From Toxoplasma gondii ME49 (Eukaryota > Apicomplexa > Conoidasida > Eucoccidiorida > Sarcocystidae), in NCBI RefSeq assembly GCF_000006565.2, contig NC_031480.1, positions 3,383,529 to 3,447,528 of the forward strand: 64,000 nt of DNA, written 5' to 3'. The notes below the pieces were generated by a model. It saw nothing but the letters and a program-made list of their open reading frames with translations. It was not told the origin of the DNA and ran no database searches. Positions 24,144-37,442 of the stretch are shown here, piece after piece; position 1 is the stretch's first letter, and every line of letters starts with the position of its first letter. The position numbers were made by a program, and so were the translations under genes.

Positions 24144-24174
<31 letters not shown>

Positions 24175-27138
24175 TGAGGATCGGTGCGTCTACATTCAGC
24201 TGCGTATCTAGTCGTCGTTCATCTGGATGTAGCTACAGTGCATACCGATTCACAGGTTGAACGCGGCACTGCTCGTCTTCAGCCAGGGAAGATCGGATCT
24301 CTTTGTTCTCGACTGAGATGGTGTCCGTACTGTTGCTGTTTTATTGGCGGTCCCGTCGCGAGGCGAACATGGGAGGATGGGTCTACCAAAGGTGAAGCCA
24401 GGAACGAAGAGGAAAACGCCAACTTCTGACGTCCGCTTGCTTATTTTGGAAGTTGGGAAGGAAGCGTGCGGATGGAAAAAGAAACAGGAATCGAAGGCAA
24501 CGTCCACAGTCCTTGTTAGAACGCGAGCCGCGCTGGACCGTTGCAGAGAACAGCGCTCCCGGGTCCCGCGTTAGGGGGACGAATCAGAAAATTTGAGAGG
24601 AAAGAGAGGAACGTTGGCGGATGCGACCAAAAGGCTAGAGGCTTGAAACAAGTGACGGCGAAGCAGCTGAGAAATCCGGTGTCGTCTTTGAGGATGGAGA
24701 GGAACGTCCCGCACTCACCTCTTCGGCCGTTATATTTCCTGTTATTCATCCTCGCGTCTCCACGAAACTCCTCCGGGATGTACATGGTTCGCGTGGACCG
24801 CGAGAAGACTGCTGTTCGACGGAAACGCACTGTGAACGGGAGAACCATGCCAGTGTCTGTCCGCGGTTGCCCAGCAAGTTGGTGAAACAGGCCGTTCTGA
24901 GTCGTTTTCTGGGGCAACTCTTCGGCAGGACGGACTGGACTCTAAGGCGAAAACATCGGCTGTGTACGTCAAAGAAAAATCGCAAGGAGAGCAATCGGAT
25001 GGAACCTATCGTTCTTCTTTCTCCCCGAACGCTGGCGGCAGACGAAGCAGCCGGAGAAAAGCAGTCCACATCTCGAGTATCGCGCGGCTGATCGGCAGAC
25101 GCCGTCCAAACGGCTTGTCTTCCGTACTTGTTTCCAGTTCTCTACGAAGCGGCAGCTTTAGTCGATTCAGTAACGAGGGAAATCCGTGCACGACAATAAA
25201 GCGTGCATCAGCGACGTTTTCCGTAGACAACCACGGCCGTTTGGCCCTGTTTGCTCGGAGTGACCGAGCACGGGGGTGTTCGTTTGCGCCTAGCAACGAC
25301 CCAGGCGAGCCAAGAAGTCAAAGCAGAAGAGGCTTGCGAGGAACGCAGAAAGCTGACAGACGATGAACACCACGCTGCTTAATCGTCAAATCCATAAAGA
25401 AATGCTGGACGGAGGACTCTGAATATTATATGTTTTTTTATCCCCGGCCAGCACGCATCAGGTGACCCTTCCAAGAGGGCCCCGCGGAGCATGACGCAAC
25501 CGCCAACTTGAAGGAGAGCGTTCTGGAGGCGATGAACATAGACCTGCCAGAGACCCACGGAACTCGATAGCTTTCTGTGTCCTTCCAGGCAACAACCACC
25601 TGCTCGACATACACAAATGCTGCGCCTAAATAGACAACTATCCTTTCTGCTTCATCTGAGGAAGGTATTTAGTTGCTGGGGTCTTCGGCCATTCGATACT
25701 ATGTAACTTCTACCTTCGTCTTCCGTGTTACAGTTATTTTGTTTTCTGGCGCTATGACGTGGGCTTGCTTATTCTCCTCGGGTTGTTTCCCTGCGTCTCG
25801 CTTCCCTCTTTTGTTGCATAGTCCCTTCTTCCCTGTCAGCCTACCTGGCTCTCTTTGACTCTTCGTGTTCCATCGTGACGTGCCGTACTGAACGACGGCC
25901 AAGTCCCGTGTGCGCAAAAGCTTCTTGGTGTCCTATTGTGGCTGCGATTGAAGCTCACGGCAAACGCCTGAACCCGTGCAACGCAAACGGCCCCGGAGTT
26001 GTCGCTGTTTAACAGACGAAACGCGTACAACAGGAGTTGCGGTTCCGGGTTTAGGGGTCGTGCCGACATATCACCGGCTGCTATCCTCTGTTTTACATTC
26101 ACTTCGAGCAAAACGCATCTCCAGAATGACAACATCTACGCACCTGACTTTTACAGTATGAACTACTGAGAAGAGCTCTTATTTTTAAGCTATATGGCGA
26201 CAGCACCCCTCTGCCTGCGTTTTGTCAACGGAAAAATTCCTTGAGAGTTTTGGAAAGGTGTTGAAGTGATACGCAGCATAGTGCTACTGGCTATGGTAAC
26301 AGACCGACACCGGCTGTAGATGCGTAGACTTGTGCAGCGACCTTAGGAAAAAACTCTACACATGTTTCTGAGAAAGCAGCTGCACGTCTGCTTATCGACA
26401 TCGAGGTTACGGACGCCAGTAGCAAAATAAAATTAGGCAAGGAAAAAGAACCTCCACACAACAGAGTGCAAGGTATATCAAAGTTTTTCACCATGCGGAT
26501 TAGGCAGAAAAATTCGGTCTTTTTTCACGGCTCGATGGGGCGGAAAGATGTTCGCGTGCACCGTCTGCAGGGTGCCTGCCCTGGCACCACGCACGGAGGC
26601 ACCCCCCTCTAGATTCCGTAGAATATCCACGACACTCCATGCAGCGAAGCCCCCACCAACATAACAGATTGGGGGCCCCAAACCTCCACCAACACGTAGA
26701 TATGCGTTCACTGACGGGCGGTTGTGTCCATCCTCCTCGCTGGCATTTCCGGTCGTCTGGTTAGCTTTTCTTACAACGATGAATTTGTCGTGTGCGTGTC
26801 ACGACAGCGTTGACTTCCCATCTAAAGCGAAACGATCCCCCCTCTTCCAAAACACGACTCTCTTGCTTGTTCACAAAAAGAAACACACACGGGGCACGAC
26901 GTCCCGAGAAAGCGCATCGAGGCTCCCTGCCAGCAGATCCACCGGAGCGCAAAGGATACCAAAGGAAACCCGAACAGCTCATCGGTTAAAAAACAACCTG
27001 CGCGTTCAACCCACAATTTTGTTTGAGGCGCTCCTGTCCCTCTCACATGCTAGAAAATGCCTCTTACTCAAGCGCTGAGATCCCTTTCATCTCCGTTTTT
27101 GACCTGGCCTCTATCGCTTTGTTAGAACGGGCAAACAT
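23802..27138. other. Upstream region of ABC transporter and 3' flank of HSP60
   Basis: A long interval between two minus-strand genes. Its left part should carry the transporter promoter and 5' UTR: stop codons close the reading frame a few codons upstream of the ATG at 23801, and pyrimidine-rich coding-strand sequence suggests a possible 5' UTR intron. A (TA)n run lies at 24143-24176. The right part should carry the HSP60 3' UTR. Open frames up to about 134 codons are present but unrecognisable, and I support none of them. Confidence 0.45.
24143..24176. repeat. (TA)n microsatellite
   Basis: Uninterrupted TA run about 340 bases upstream of the ABC transporter start codon, in its promoter or 5' UTR. 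Confidence 0.9.
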
Positions 27139-30100
27139 CTAGTACATGCCTCCCATGCCGCCTCCCATGCCCCCCATGGGCATGCCACCTCCCATAGGCT
27201 CGTCGGGTTTCTCCTCCTTGGCTTCCACCACCGCGGCCTCTGTTGTGGTCATGAGTGACGCGACGGAAGCGGCGTCGGAGAGGGCGGTCTTGACGACTTT
27301 GGTGGGGTCGATGATGCCTAGAAAAACATGTCGAGCCAGACGAAGACGGAATGCGTGTTGAAACAGCTCTAGCAAGTACACAGAGACGCTGAGTCGCTCG
27401 CAGGCGACAGAACGGAGCCAGGAGCGATCCACACGTGACCCAAACCTAAGCGAGGCTGCGAGACGCAAATCTAACAGGAAAAAGAACTGAGGAACGAGCG
27501 TGGCGCGAGTCACAAGATCCACGCGCATATATATATATATATATATGGAGAGCACGCATCTCTCTCTCCTCTTCGCTTCCTCTCCTTGCTTTTGTCCGCG
27601 AATCCTTACCGGCAGCCATCATGTCAACATATTCGCCGGTTTGGGCGTTGAAGCCCTTGGTTGGGTCTGCTTCTCTCAAGAGGTTTCCGACGACGACGGC
27701 ACCCTCGTGGCCGGCGTTGTCCGCGATCGTTTTGCACGGCTGTTTGCATGCGTTCCGTACAATGCCCACACCGACTTTCTGGTCGTAGTTGGTCGTCTCG
27801 ATCGTCTTGAGAGTCTCGCTCGCGTACAGCAGCGCCGTACCGCCTCCGGGCACAATACCCTCTTCGACGGCGGCCTTCGTCGCACACAGAGCGTCTTGGA
27901 TCCTGTCCTTTGCCTCGCCCACCTCCACCTCTGAGGCTCCGCCCACCTTGATCACCGCGACTCCTCCTGTCATGCGGGCCAGGCGCTCCTGCAGCTTCTC
28001 CTTCTCGTAATCCGAGTGAGTCTGCTCCATCGACACTCGAATCTGGTCGCAGCGCTCGTCAATCGTCGCCTTCTCGCCGCCACCCTCAATCACCAGAGTT
28101 GTGTCCTTCGTCACTGTCACCGACTTGGCCTGTGCATGAAACAGAAAGCAACCGTTCGCAGTTCAAAGAAGACAGCAAAGAAGACAGGTCAGCGCTGCCA
28201 CACGAAGCGAGAGACCACTGGACGCGGGACCAAGAACGGGCGCCTCATTCCCACGCTTCAACTTCATCTATTTCCGACGACGGAGAGACGAGGAAACAAA
28301 ATGTCTGTCCTCCACAACTGTCATGCAGAACAGGGACGATAAGGAAAGTGAAGCATGGCCACAGTTGCACTGAAAGTTCCCCTATTTCTCGACAATTGCG
28401 CATGCGCGAGACGCTCCCTAAAGATCCAAAACTACCGCCTATTCAGTTCTCGAAAACTGCTGGGAGCAGCGTTCACACAGACACATCCGCATTCGATTGT
28501 TTGCTTCTCTTTGATTCTCCGAAAGCTTACGCGTCCAAGCATCTGAGGCATCTGATGGGCGTCCTCGAGACTGCCACCGGTCTCCTCAGTCACGACTTGG
28601 CCTCCTGTCATGACGGCGATGTCGTGAAGCATGGCCTTTCTGTGGTCGCCGAAGCCGGGAGCTTTTACCGCGCAGATCTTCAGGCCCAGACGCAGCTTGT
28701 TGACGACCATCGTTGCGAGAGCTTCGCTGACAGAAAAAAAGACAATTTCCAGAAACATGTTAGTGATAAAACAAAGGTGACTGGGAGAGTGGCGTTGATC
28801 AACGAAACGCGTGTCCAGTTGTTTTCTTAAGAAAAGCCTCTTTTCTGTGTGTTAATATCTTAATCGGGGAGAATCCGCCGCTCTCTCGCTTGTCGCCTCC
28901 TTCCTTTCTCCAAGAAAGCTCGCTTGGGGTTTCTGCGTAGCAACTTCCCGTACCTGTCGACGTCTTCCGCGATAATGAGGAGAGAGCCTTGGTTTTGGAC
29001 GATGAATTCGAGGACAGGGAGAATGCTTTTGACAGATGAGATGCGTTTGTCGTAGAGGAGAACGAAGGGTTTCTCCAGTTCCACCTTCTGCTCCTTCGAA
29101 TTCGTGATGAAGTACGGGGAAATGTAGCCTCTGTCGAATTTGAGGCCTTCCACGAGCTCCAGCTCATGTGTCAGGGTCTTCCCTTCGGACACAGTGATGG
29201 TACCGTCGCGGCCCACCTTCTCCATCGCATCTGCAATCAGCTTTCCAATCACTTTGTCTCCGTTCGCCGAGATCGTTGCGACGTTGAAAATCTCCTCAGA
29301 TGTCGTCACGTTCTTCGTCACGGAGTTCAAATGCGCCAGGACCTTCTCCACCGCAAGGTTGATGCCTGCAGGCAAGAGAGAGGGCGCAGGGTCAACACCA
29401 GTGAGAGAGGACAAACACAGGCGAGGAAAGGGCGTGGACGACCTGAAGAGACGATACGAATACCGGGAAAACCACATACTCAAGTGTCGCAGATGCAGCA
29501 GGACGGCTGAATGAAGAATACAAATGTGGAGAGAATAAAAAACAACTGAGGGTGGCACTCGGGAAAAAAGAGCAAGGCGGAGATAAAACGGGAGAGAAAG
29601 AAACGCATGACAGCAACAGTTCCACGATACAAGAGCACAGGGGCCACAGCCCAGAAACGGAAAGCGGCAGAGGGAAGCGACTGGGCACAAGGTCAAGCGG
29701 GGAAAGAAGCGGGAGCGAGGGAAAAGGCGCACTCAAGCGGTGCTCAGCCGACAGAAATGCCACCAGCAACAGACAAGACAGGCAAACAAAAGATCCACAA
29801 GGAGAGATGTTACAGGGAGAAGAGATGTGGAAGGTGTCTGACAAGGACCACAGTACAACAAGCGAAGCGGGGCTGAACACGAAGAAAGCGAAGGCCCCAA
29901 GGCTGTCCGAGTTGACGGCCGCCAAGAAAGCTGAACGAACAGCGGCGATTCAAAAAGGGAGATAATGGAAGAAGACGGCACACGTTGACAGGAGCGTCTC
30001 TCGGTGGATGTAAGGACACCGGCAACAGCAAACAGCGCTTTCTCTGTTGCGGTAGGCAGAGCGTCCATTTACCTCTCAGGAGATCCATAGGGTTCATTCC

Positions 30101-31111
30101 CGCATCCACGGCTTTGCAGCCTTCTCTGAAGATGGCGCGGGCGAGAAGCGTCGCTGTGGTTGTCCCGTCACCGGCGATGTCGTTGGTCGTCGAGGCAACT
30201 TGCTTCACCAACTGGGCTCCCAGATTCATCATCCGGTTTCCCAACTCAATCGACTTGGCAACTGTCACTCCATCTTTCGTGATCTTTGGTGAGCCGTACG
30301 GTTGCTCAATTACCACGTTGCGTCCCTTCGGGCCGAGAGTGACTCCGACTGCGTCTGCCAGGCGGTTGCATCCTGTAGCAACAGAAGACACACCCACAAT
30401 TTTGTGCACTGGAAGCGCGTCGTATTACACCATGACGGTCTACGAAATAACAGTGGATGTACATGCTTCTGGTTTCCCCTGCGTTATAGCGTAGTGGGCT
30501 TAGCTCCTCTGGTGGCCCGCGGAGGCGACCAGCAGAGGGTTACGGGACTGATGGGTTATCCGTGGAAACTTGTGGACCTAAACACGAGCTTCTCATGAAA
30601 CCCAAAAGTTGATTACAGTGTTGGTTTAGGACAGCGTAATGATTGTAACGAGCAAAATTGGTGGTGCAATTGTTCGACAAGCCCCACAAGAGTCGTGACA
30701 CTGCAGCCGTTTGTCGACGTCGAAAGAGCGTCTCCGGTTTTTCCCCAAGGTGTACTGAAATAAGGAAGAGATACACGCGAAGCCTGGGGTTCTCCGTAAG
30801 TGCGCAAATAGGTAAATGAAACAGAGAATAGGGTGGCTTCAGGTGAACAAGAATCGAAGCGGTGACGCTGGGCATGCAGCAAGAGTGACACTGAACATGA
30901 GGCCACCAGTTTCGCGTCACATGCGGCCACGGACTTCAATCGAAGACACTTCTTCGAAAAAGACTTAAACAGCGAGAGTCAGTTACGCACCTGCAAGCAT
31001 CTGGTTTCTGGCGTCACAGCCGAACCGGATTTCTTTGCTGCTGGCATGGCGAACCTGAAAGACGTTTCCAGGGTTGCACTTGGCAACTCTCGCTGAAGCG
31101 CGGGCAAGCAT
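27139..31111 (-). CDS. HSP60: Mitochondrial chaperonin Hsp60 (Cpn60), 575 aa, 6 exons
   Basis: Group I chaperonin that folds proteins in the mitochondrial matrix as a ring complex with Cpn10, using ATP. Exons: 31111-30991, 30372-30073, 29365-28954, 28726-28531, 28129-27610, 27317-27139, all GT-AG, 1728 bases in total. The N terminus [12 protein letters not shown], rich in Arg/Ala and lacking acids, is a typical matrix-targeting presequence. Seen in the mature protein: TLGPKGRNV, the nucleotide-binding [23 protein letters not shown] in the apical domain, [13 protein letters not shown], and the Gly-Met-rich tail of MGGGM/GGM repeats ending in Tyr that mitochondrial and bacterial Cpn60s share. 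Nothing is missing, and the length is normal for the family. It faces the dynein light-chain gene across a 2.1 kb divergent intergenic region. A (TA)n run lies in the last intron. Confidence 0.97.
27525..27546. repeat. (TA)n microsatellite
   Basis: Short TA run within the last intron of HSP60 (27318-27609). Confidence 0.85.
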
Positions 31112-33212
31112 TTTGTCCAGGATGGAGCGGGTGACAAAAAAAAGAGCAGAGAAGAAAGGAGGCCAAGGGGCACAGAATAGATGTGAACTACAAGGACATG
31201 CCGTTTTCGTGCCAGTGCATAGACACTGTTCGGAGACAGTCTCTGCTGTCCCCCCGCAAGCGAGTTTTCTTGACAGAAACGGAGCGTGCGCCGGAGATGC
31301 TGCTCGGTGACACTGCTGCACCCACGAGCGTTTTTGACTCAACTCCGATATCCATGAAACTTTTCTCCTCCCTACTAGGACCTCTCAAAGGGCCCCGCGA
31401 ATTTTTCTCGCACCTCCTCGAATGCATCCCCCACACGCACCAGCAACCTGACTAGATTATGCTTGACGGGACCGAATATAAGCCGTCTCGCAGCGAGTGC
31501 TTTTAGATGTTGGTGGCCTCTCTTAATGGTGTGATCTTGGACAATTCGCGCTTGCAAATAACCCAAACAAAAACGACTCGTTCTTGCACCTGTTTGAGGT
31601 GAACTTTTGAGATTCCTGCAGTTCTATGTAACGGGTGGGAAGTGGCTTGACGTGAGAAGCCGTTCGAGGCTTTTGCGATGTACGGTTCCACCGCCTTCGC
31701 TGTTCAAAGAAGTGACTAAGCGAGCTCCTACGGAAGTGGCTGCGGAGTATGAAGTTCCATTTCGGTTTCTCATGTTGCATTTGCATTTTCAGGCGAACGG
31801 GTCGATAGTTACATGGCAACCTAGTCAGTTCCGGTAGCGGAGCATAGACTGAAGGGGTGCAGGTCATTTCGCGTTCGTTTGACTGCAGACCGCGCCTCAG
31901 ACAGAAAGAAGACGTAGACCAGCGAAGACTCTCACAACTCTTTGAAGATTAGACGATGTCACAAGTCAACAACCACAAAACGCCACTGTCAACAGCGTAC
32001 TGGCAAATCGAGTTAATGAGCCAGCAACTGACGGCAACAACTACCATCACAGGTGATCCTTCCTCAGTTGGCAGGCTGCAAAAGCTGGTACCCCTTTGGG
32101 TTCCCTAGTCTTACATCCTGGAGTAGAAGCATACTCAGCTCTGTAGCAAATCTGGCAGACCACTGCAGGAGCGTCAGCCCTTGTAGATGTGCATTTACGT
32201 CCACTTCGGATTCACAGCGACGAACTCCCCGAACCTTCTTTTGTGCAATGAATACCACTTTTTCCTAGTCTCTCGGAAAACACAGCACATCCAGAGACGC
32301 CACGTTGTCACCCACGGCATCCAGGAACTAAGGGAAAAAATTGTTCGGGAAGAACCGGGCCATTCACTTTCAAGAAGGGTGTGTGGCAACATATCCTAGT
32401 TCGGCCTGAGCTGCGACGCTATCGCTTCTCCGCAGTGCCTTGGTGCATACGTCGTAGTCTGGGTTTGTGCTCTGACGCCGCGCGAGTCGTGTGATTTGAC
32501 ATAATGGATGCGCCTAGTGAAGTGCATCACCCAAATTTAGGACGTTCTCAGGACTTCGGGCCCCCGGAGAAAATTTACTCGTGGAATGGCTGCTAAAATC
32601 TTGATAGTGGCCCTGGCAAAACTTACTCAGATAAACGAAGGGTGTCGGCTCCTTCAGGCAAAAACAATCGAAATCCGTATTCTCATTGATTCCATGCTTC
32701 TGTCTGCCAATTCGACTGCCCCCGCTGAAGCGTTACTGCACCCAGACAAACCACATCACGCGACTCCGAGCGACTGGTGCACTAATCACCTTGATGATAT
32801 CGATGAGGCTTACCCGTAGGGGAGAGGTACTAATATTCTGAAGATTGCATGCTATTCGCAAGCGCATGCAATCTGACTCGTAATTATATATTCGGGTTGT
32901 CCCTGTGAGAAAATCGCAGGTGTCATTTTTAACGACCGTGCACAACCTCCTTAATTTCCTTGAATAAATGCAATTCAGTAGGTGCCGAAGGCACTGTAGC
33001 TGTTCGGAATCTCTACGCTCGTGACGCAGCATCTGCCACTGCGTACAAAACATAGAAAACAAGGCAGCACGCTCAATTGCTGGAATCGAGAAGCAGCTGG
33101 GTTTCTGTCAACTAGATCTCTCTCTCTCAGCGCCGCAGTTTTTCTCTGAAGACCCGTACTATTCGTAGAGGCGATCTATTGCTAGGTCGCTATTATCTGA
33201 ATAACGGGGTTC
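31112..33212. other. Divergent intergenic region between HSP60 and DYNLT
   Basis: Separates the start codons of HSP60 (minus) and the Tctex light chain (plus), so both promoters and 5' UTRs should lie here. No open frame exceeds about 115 codons and none is recognisable. The notable element is a hairpin-forming pair of GCATGC boxes at 32842-32874. An 8-base CT repeat precedes a G-rich stretch near 33120. I cannot place transcription start sites from sequence alone. Confidence 0.5.
32842..32874. promoter_or_regulatory. Inverted pair of TGCATGC boxes (candidate ApiAP2 site)
   Basis: AGATTGCATGC (32842-32852) and its exact reverse complement GCATGCAATCT (32864-32874) flank an 11-base spacer. 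Each arm contains TGCATGC or its near-palindromic form, a motif repeatedly found in Toxoplasma promoters and bound by ApiAP2 factors. It lies about 340 bases before the dynein light-chain ATG and about 1.7 kb from the HSP60 ATG. A regulatory role is inferred from motif, symmetry and position. Confidence 0.45.
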
Positions 33213-35157
33213 ATGATGTCACACGAAGATGACGAGGTACGGAGACCGAACCCGGCTGCGCTCTTAAAAAGCGAACAGGGAATCGCCGATTGCCTGACGA
33301 TCATAGTACTCTACTGCGTCTGGTCCGCTCGCCTACCAGAAGGTGCTCTGCTCTGTTTTCTGACTTCTGAGACGACGTGTCACCATGTAGCCTCCAAACT
33401 ATCGTCAGAATTTTCCGGCAGCCTTGCCGATGAAGTAGAATTAACCTGCATTGATTGATTCCTCACCGCAATGGACCCGTGAGGTTGCCTGGAAGTAGTG
33501 GCTGAAAATGATACAACAGCTGACGTTGGAGCATGTGAGAAATGGCGGCATGCTTCGGATTTGAGTCCCAAGCTATTATTGCAGCTTACATATTCGTCTC
33601 TCCTGTGCTTAACAGAAGCCCTAGTCTTCAGCATAAAGAAATACGCGATACAGTGCCAAATCCACCACTGCATTTCCCTTTGCCGAAGCCACGAACGCGG
33701 TTCATATCCTTTTCATCATAGGATACTGGATTATCCCTTTCTGCGAAGCGCTAAGTAGTGGCCATGTCGTCCAGTCACATTCCTACGTCAGCAGCGGTTT
33801 TGTGAAAATGGGCCTCGTTGTGTTGCCTTCCCGTCTCTGGGCAGTACTGATCTTCTCAGGTTGGAAGAGCTGTTCCTGAGATTAGCTAATATAAGTTTTG
33901 TACAAGGGCACTGATCCCCTTAAAGCCCATTGGCACGCGCAACCGAAATCAGTTAATAAAGTTTCGCTTCTCTGAACAACAACAAGTGGGCAGTGACCGA
34001 TGGTCCCTATCGTTTATGCTGTGCTCTGTTCCGATCTTCAGCAAAGCGACTTTGTCGCCGAGCAAATTCAGGAAATAGCACGTCACGTAAGCGCCACACG
34101 TCTTCGTGAAGACCAACTGATCCGACCAAATGCTGCAATGATCGTCGGCGCACTCACGTGCTGAACTGCTCTACACATAGAGCCATATTTGTGCGGACTC
34201 GCAGGTTGCCTCATTCCGAGTCCGAAGAATTGTCATTTGGTATGAAGTGCAGGATGACGTGGATTGGGATACAGCGCTAAGGCCAACGTACATTAACATC
34301 ACTTGACCCGTGTAGCCACTGCATCAGGCTTCAAGAGTTTTGCGGCGGCTGCTCCCCTGGTCACACCTGATATGTTCTCGAAAAATACTCCAGTGCATTA
34401 CTTTGTCTCTGCAGGCCATTACTCAGTGCCTCTCGAGCGTCGTCTACAAAAAAGAAAAAGTCAACTCATGGTGTGCGCAGATCTCTGACGCTTGTCTCAA
34501 GGAACTCGCGAAACTGAACAAACCGTTTAAATACATTGGTAAGCCAGCGTCTCTATTTTCCCAAATGTTATGGTGGTCGACCGAAAGGTGCTCTGTAATC
34601 AGTCAGTCTCAATCGATCGAACGGTGTCATGTATAACTTTGACGATGGAGCAGAGTAACAGCATTCCACGCTGTCGGTGGTCGGAGGTCGAGAATGCAAG
34701 TGATCCTCCTGTCTGGCATGCCACGTGAGGTGATCCTCCTTGATTTTGTCCGTTATATTGCAGTCACCTGCATCATCATGCAGAAGACAGGCGCGAGTCT
34801 GTACACAGCTGCCAGCACATGCTGGGATGTGAAAACGGACGGTAAGCTTGAATGGCTGGCAATACAAGGTCGTCATTGGGGTGCTCATCCTGTGCATGTC
34901 CACGGATTGCCGATGGGAAGTTCACTGGCTGACTTCGCGTTCACTTTTTCAGTTTGTAGAGCCCACACTCTTCCATCCGTTAACTCAGACTGTGGGTACG
35001 TACTAGCCGTTCACGCTCCTAGACAAAACGGTTCACCAATGTCTGAATAAGCCATGTTGTTCTTTGGCCTCGATTGTTCGCTTCAGGTCTCTGCAGCCTC
35101 CAAGTCTCTACAGAGACCATGGACTGCGTTGTGACAATCTACACACTACAGATCTGA
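33213..35157 (+). CDS. DYNLT1: Tctex-type (DYNLT1-like) dynein light chain, 113 aa, 5 exons
   Basis: Small dimeric light chain of dynein that docks on the intermediate chain and can bridge cargo. Exons: 33213-33236, 34042-34086, 34415-34538, 34764-34841, 35087-35157, all GT-AG, 342 bases, giving exactly the 113 aa of animal DYNLT1. The start lies in a tiny first exon coding MMSHEDDE. Family blocks in order: FVAEQIQEIARH, then KVNSW, KELAKLNKPFKYI, VTCIIMQKTGASLYTAASTCWD, then a last strand ending VVTIYTLQI. The match to [22 protein letters not shown] of animal proteins is very strong. The last strand is divergent: the usual W-x-N-K-x-M-Y-C-I is replaced by QVSTETMDCVV, so the conserved Trp and Tyr are missing. 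Whether it serves cytoplasmic or microgamete-flagellar dynein cannot be told from sequence. Confidence 0.93.
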
Positions 35158-37442
35158 ACAGCTGCTAGACCTGGGGAACCACCCTCTGGTCTAGGGGACC
35201 CCGGTTTGGTTTTCAGCCTGCTAGACTTGCGCTTGGATAGCTCGGTGAGAACTGGCGTGACTTGCCTAACATTGCCGACGAAACTCTGTTTATGAAAGAA
35301 GTCTCCGACGGATCGTGTTGCCTCCGACCTGTCGAAGCTCCGTCCTGTTTATGTGTCGTTGTCATCTGAAACGTTCTTTCCTTCTCTGAAACCGGCAGCT
35401 AGTCAGTGCCATTGCACCCTCTAGTCCTCTTGTTGAAACGTGCTGACAACAGTTTGCGAACTTGGATCATTGCATCGATGTACGAACTTGAACAATCTCC
35501 AAGGCGGCTGGCTTGGGCTGCATCTATGCTCCGGGTATCTGTCATTACTACACTCTGTGTCATGTCTCTGAATCTGCGTAGTACGACGTCCTGGAAACTG
35601 CCAAATATCGGGCGCACATGCCGTGTGAACCAGTGAATCGCGACCCGCTTCAGTCTCTGGGTTGGCGCACGTATGTGCAAAGAGAGGACGACCCGTCATA
35701 CGCGCTTGAGGACACAGTTTCGGACCCTCAGTCCGCGCAGCTAGAAAGGCTCCGTTTGCTTAATAGCTTTTACCGGATAGTTTCTGGTGACTTGTGCAAT
35801 GTGGTGCCAGCACTCTTGAACCACTATGAGCCCTCCACCTCTGCGATATCGCATCGCATCCCCCATCACATCCACGAGCACCGTCAGGTCTTCTCATCGA
35901 CTTAGTAGTCGACTCCTCTGTTTCGAGTGCACCGGAAAATAACTACATTCGTGGCCAATAAAATGTGAACACTTGTTTATCTCGTGAAGCCTGAACAGTG
36001 TCAAAACCACCCACCGGGGCCACGTTTCTGCAGTTTCGCAGTCTACAAGAATGCGGCTCAGGCGACGTGAGTCGTCACTCCCTTTCAGGGACTTTGCATC
36101 GTTTAGACGTAAGCACTAACTCGAAAAAATTTCGGGTGCTAGGTATATTGGTTTCTGTCCTACAGTGCGCAAGGGGAGAGCTATTCATAGTCCCGTCAAT
36201 GCAGAGTGAAGACGGTGAGATGCGACACGATCTAGCATGCTTCGCCCGAGCGTTACAGAGATGAATCTTCGCGAGCACCCCCGCTTCTTAACGCGACGGA
36301 TGTCGGTGACAGAAAAAAGAGCCGTTGTCAGATCTCGTCATTGAAGCCCGGTTCCGATAATTGAGGGCAAGGGAACATCTTGGTCAACGATTGGTCCAAA
36401 GACAGACAACATGAATATGAAAATCTGTAGAGGGTAGAGGATACATAAAACACGGTAAACAGTAATAGACAGCCCCTCTTGGAACCGCGAATAAGGGCAT
36501 AGTATAGGCTGACGGGTTTCGGACGTCCTAATGCCTTTTTGCGCAAATGTCTCGCCGTTTTGCGAGATTGCCCGTTTACGTTTCAGTAGTTCCATCCTCC
36601 TGTCTACAACGTGTTTTTGTGCCGACTGAGCCCCCGGCCAGACATTGTTTTCTGTGCCACTTACGCAATCTCATACACGCTGGCACTCTGCCTAGGCAAT
36701 ATGTTAGAGTTTTGCCCGCGTTGACGAATGAATTACCTTTGCATCGATTTCATGCATGCACTTCAGCGTACCACTGACCAGCACTCTTCTGATTGGCCCT
36801 CGGTGACAGTGGCAGCCGCCGCAGCTCCGATAGAGAGCAGGACGAGGACTTGATCAACGGAGGCTGGAGTATCGTGTTTCTATTGTTTGCCAGCAGAGAA
36901 GGCACGCTTGCTGTTCTAGCCCTTTCCACGGGCCAAGATATCGCAATCGTCTGCCAGCAACATCGGGTGGTGGCGCTATTTGCAGATTGCCTGAAGAAAC
37001 AACGCAGTAACAGTTTGGCTCTATCTCGAAGCCCCACCAAGTCATGTCGAATCCTTTCACCCTATCCTCTAGAGGGTCACACGTTAACGGGTATGCTGCT
37101 TTCCATCGCCGAAGGCAGAAATCGAAATCGCAGTCAAAAGAACTTTGAAATCCCACGGTATCTGGAGCCGTTCAGTGGAACAGGGCTGTAGCCGTCTGAT
37201 CGAGATCATACACTCTTTGGTGCGACTCGGTGCATACAACGATCAGGCGTCAGGAATTATCGGTTTCTGACGTGCTTAAGGATGCATCGTGTAGTCCTGG
37301 GCTACGTTGTACTCTCCAAAGAGACCCGACTTCTCCTGCGACACATCGATAACCCAACAATTTGCGCGCACAGTGCACAGACCTGCGAGGAGGGAAGCCG
37401 AATTAGAGGGCCATTGGTAAGCGGTGCCAAAAAACTGTCACA
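35158..37442. other. Intergenic region, no supported gene
   Basis: Lies between two plus-strand genes. The first part should be the DYNLT 3' UTR and the last part the promoter and 5' UTR of the LRR gene. The longest open stretch (36793-37191 plus, 132 codons) has no initiating context or similarity I recognise. A CATGCATGC element occurs at about 36751-36760. Confidence 0.45.

Noticed and set aside
26478..26711. 77-codon minus-strand frame with VGGG repeats and a GGGGGCCCC palindrome
   Set aside because: Short, no acceptor or start context, no family; the repeats are explained by two similar G-rich segments.
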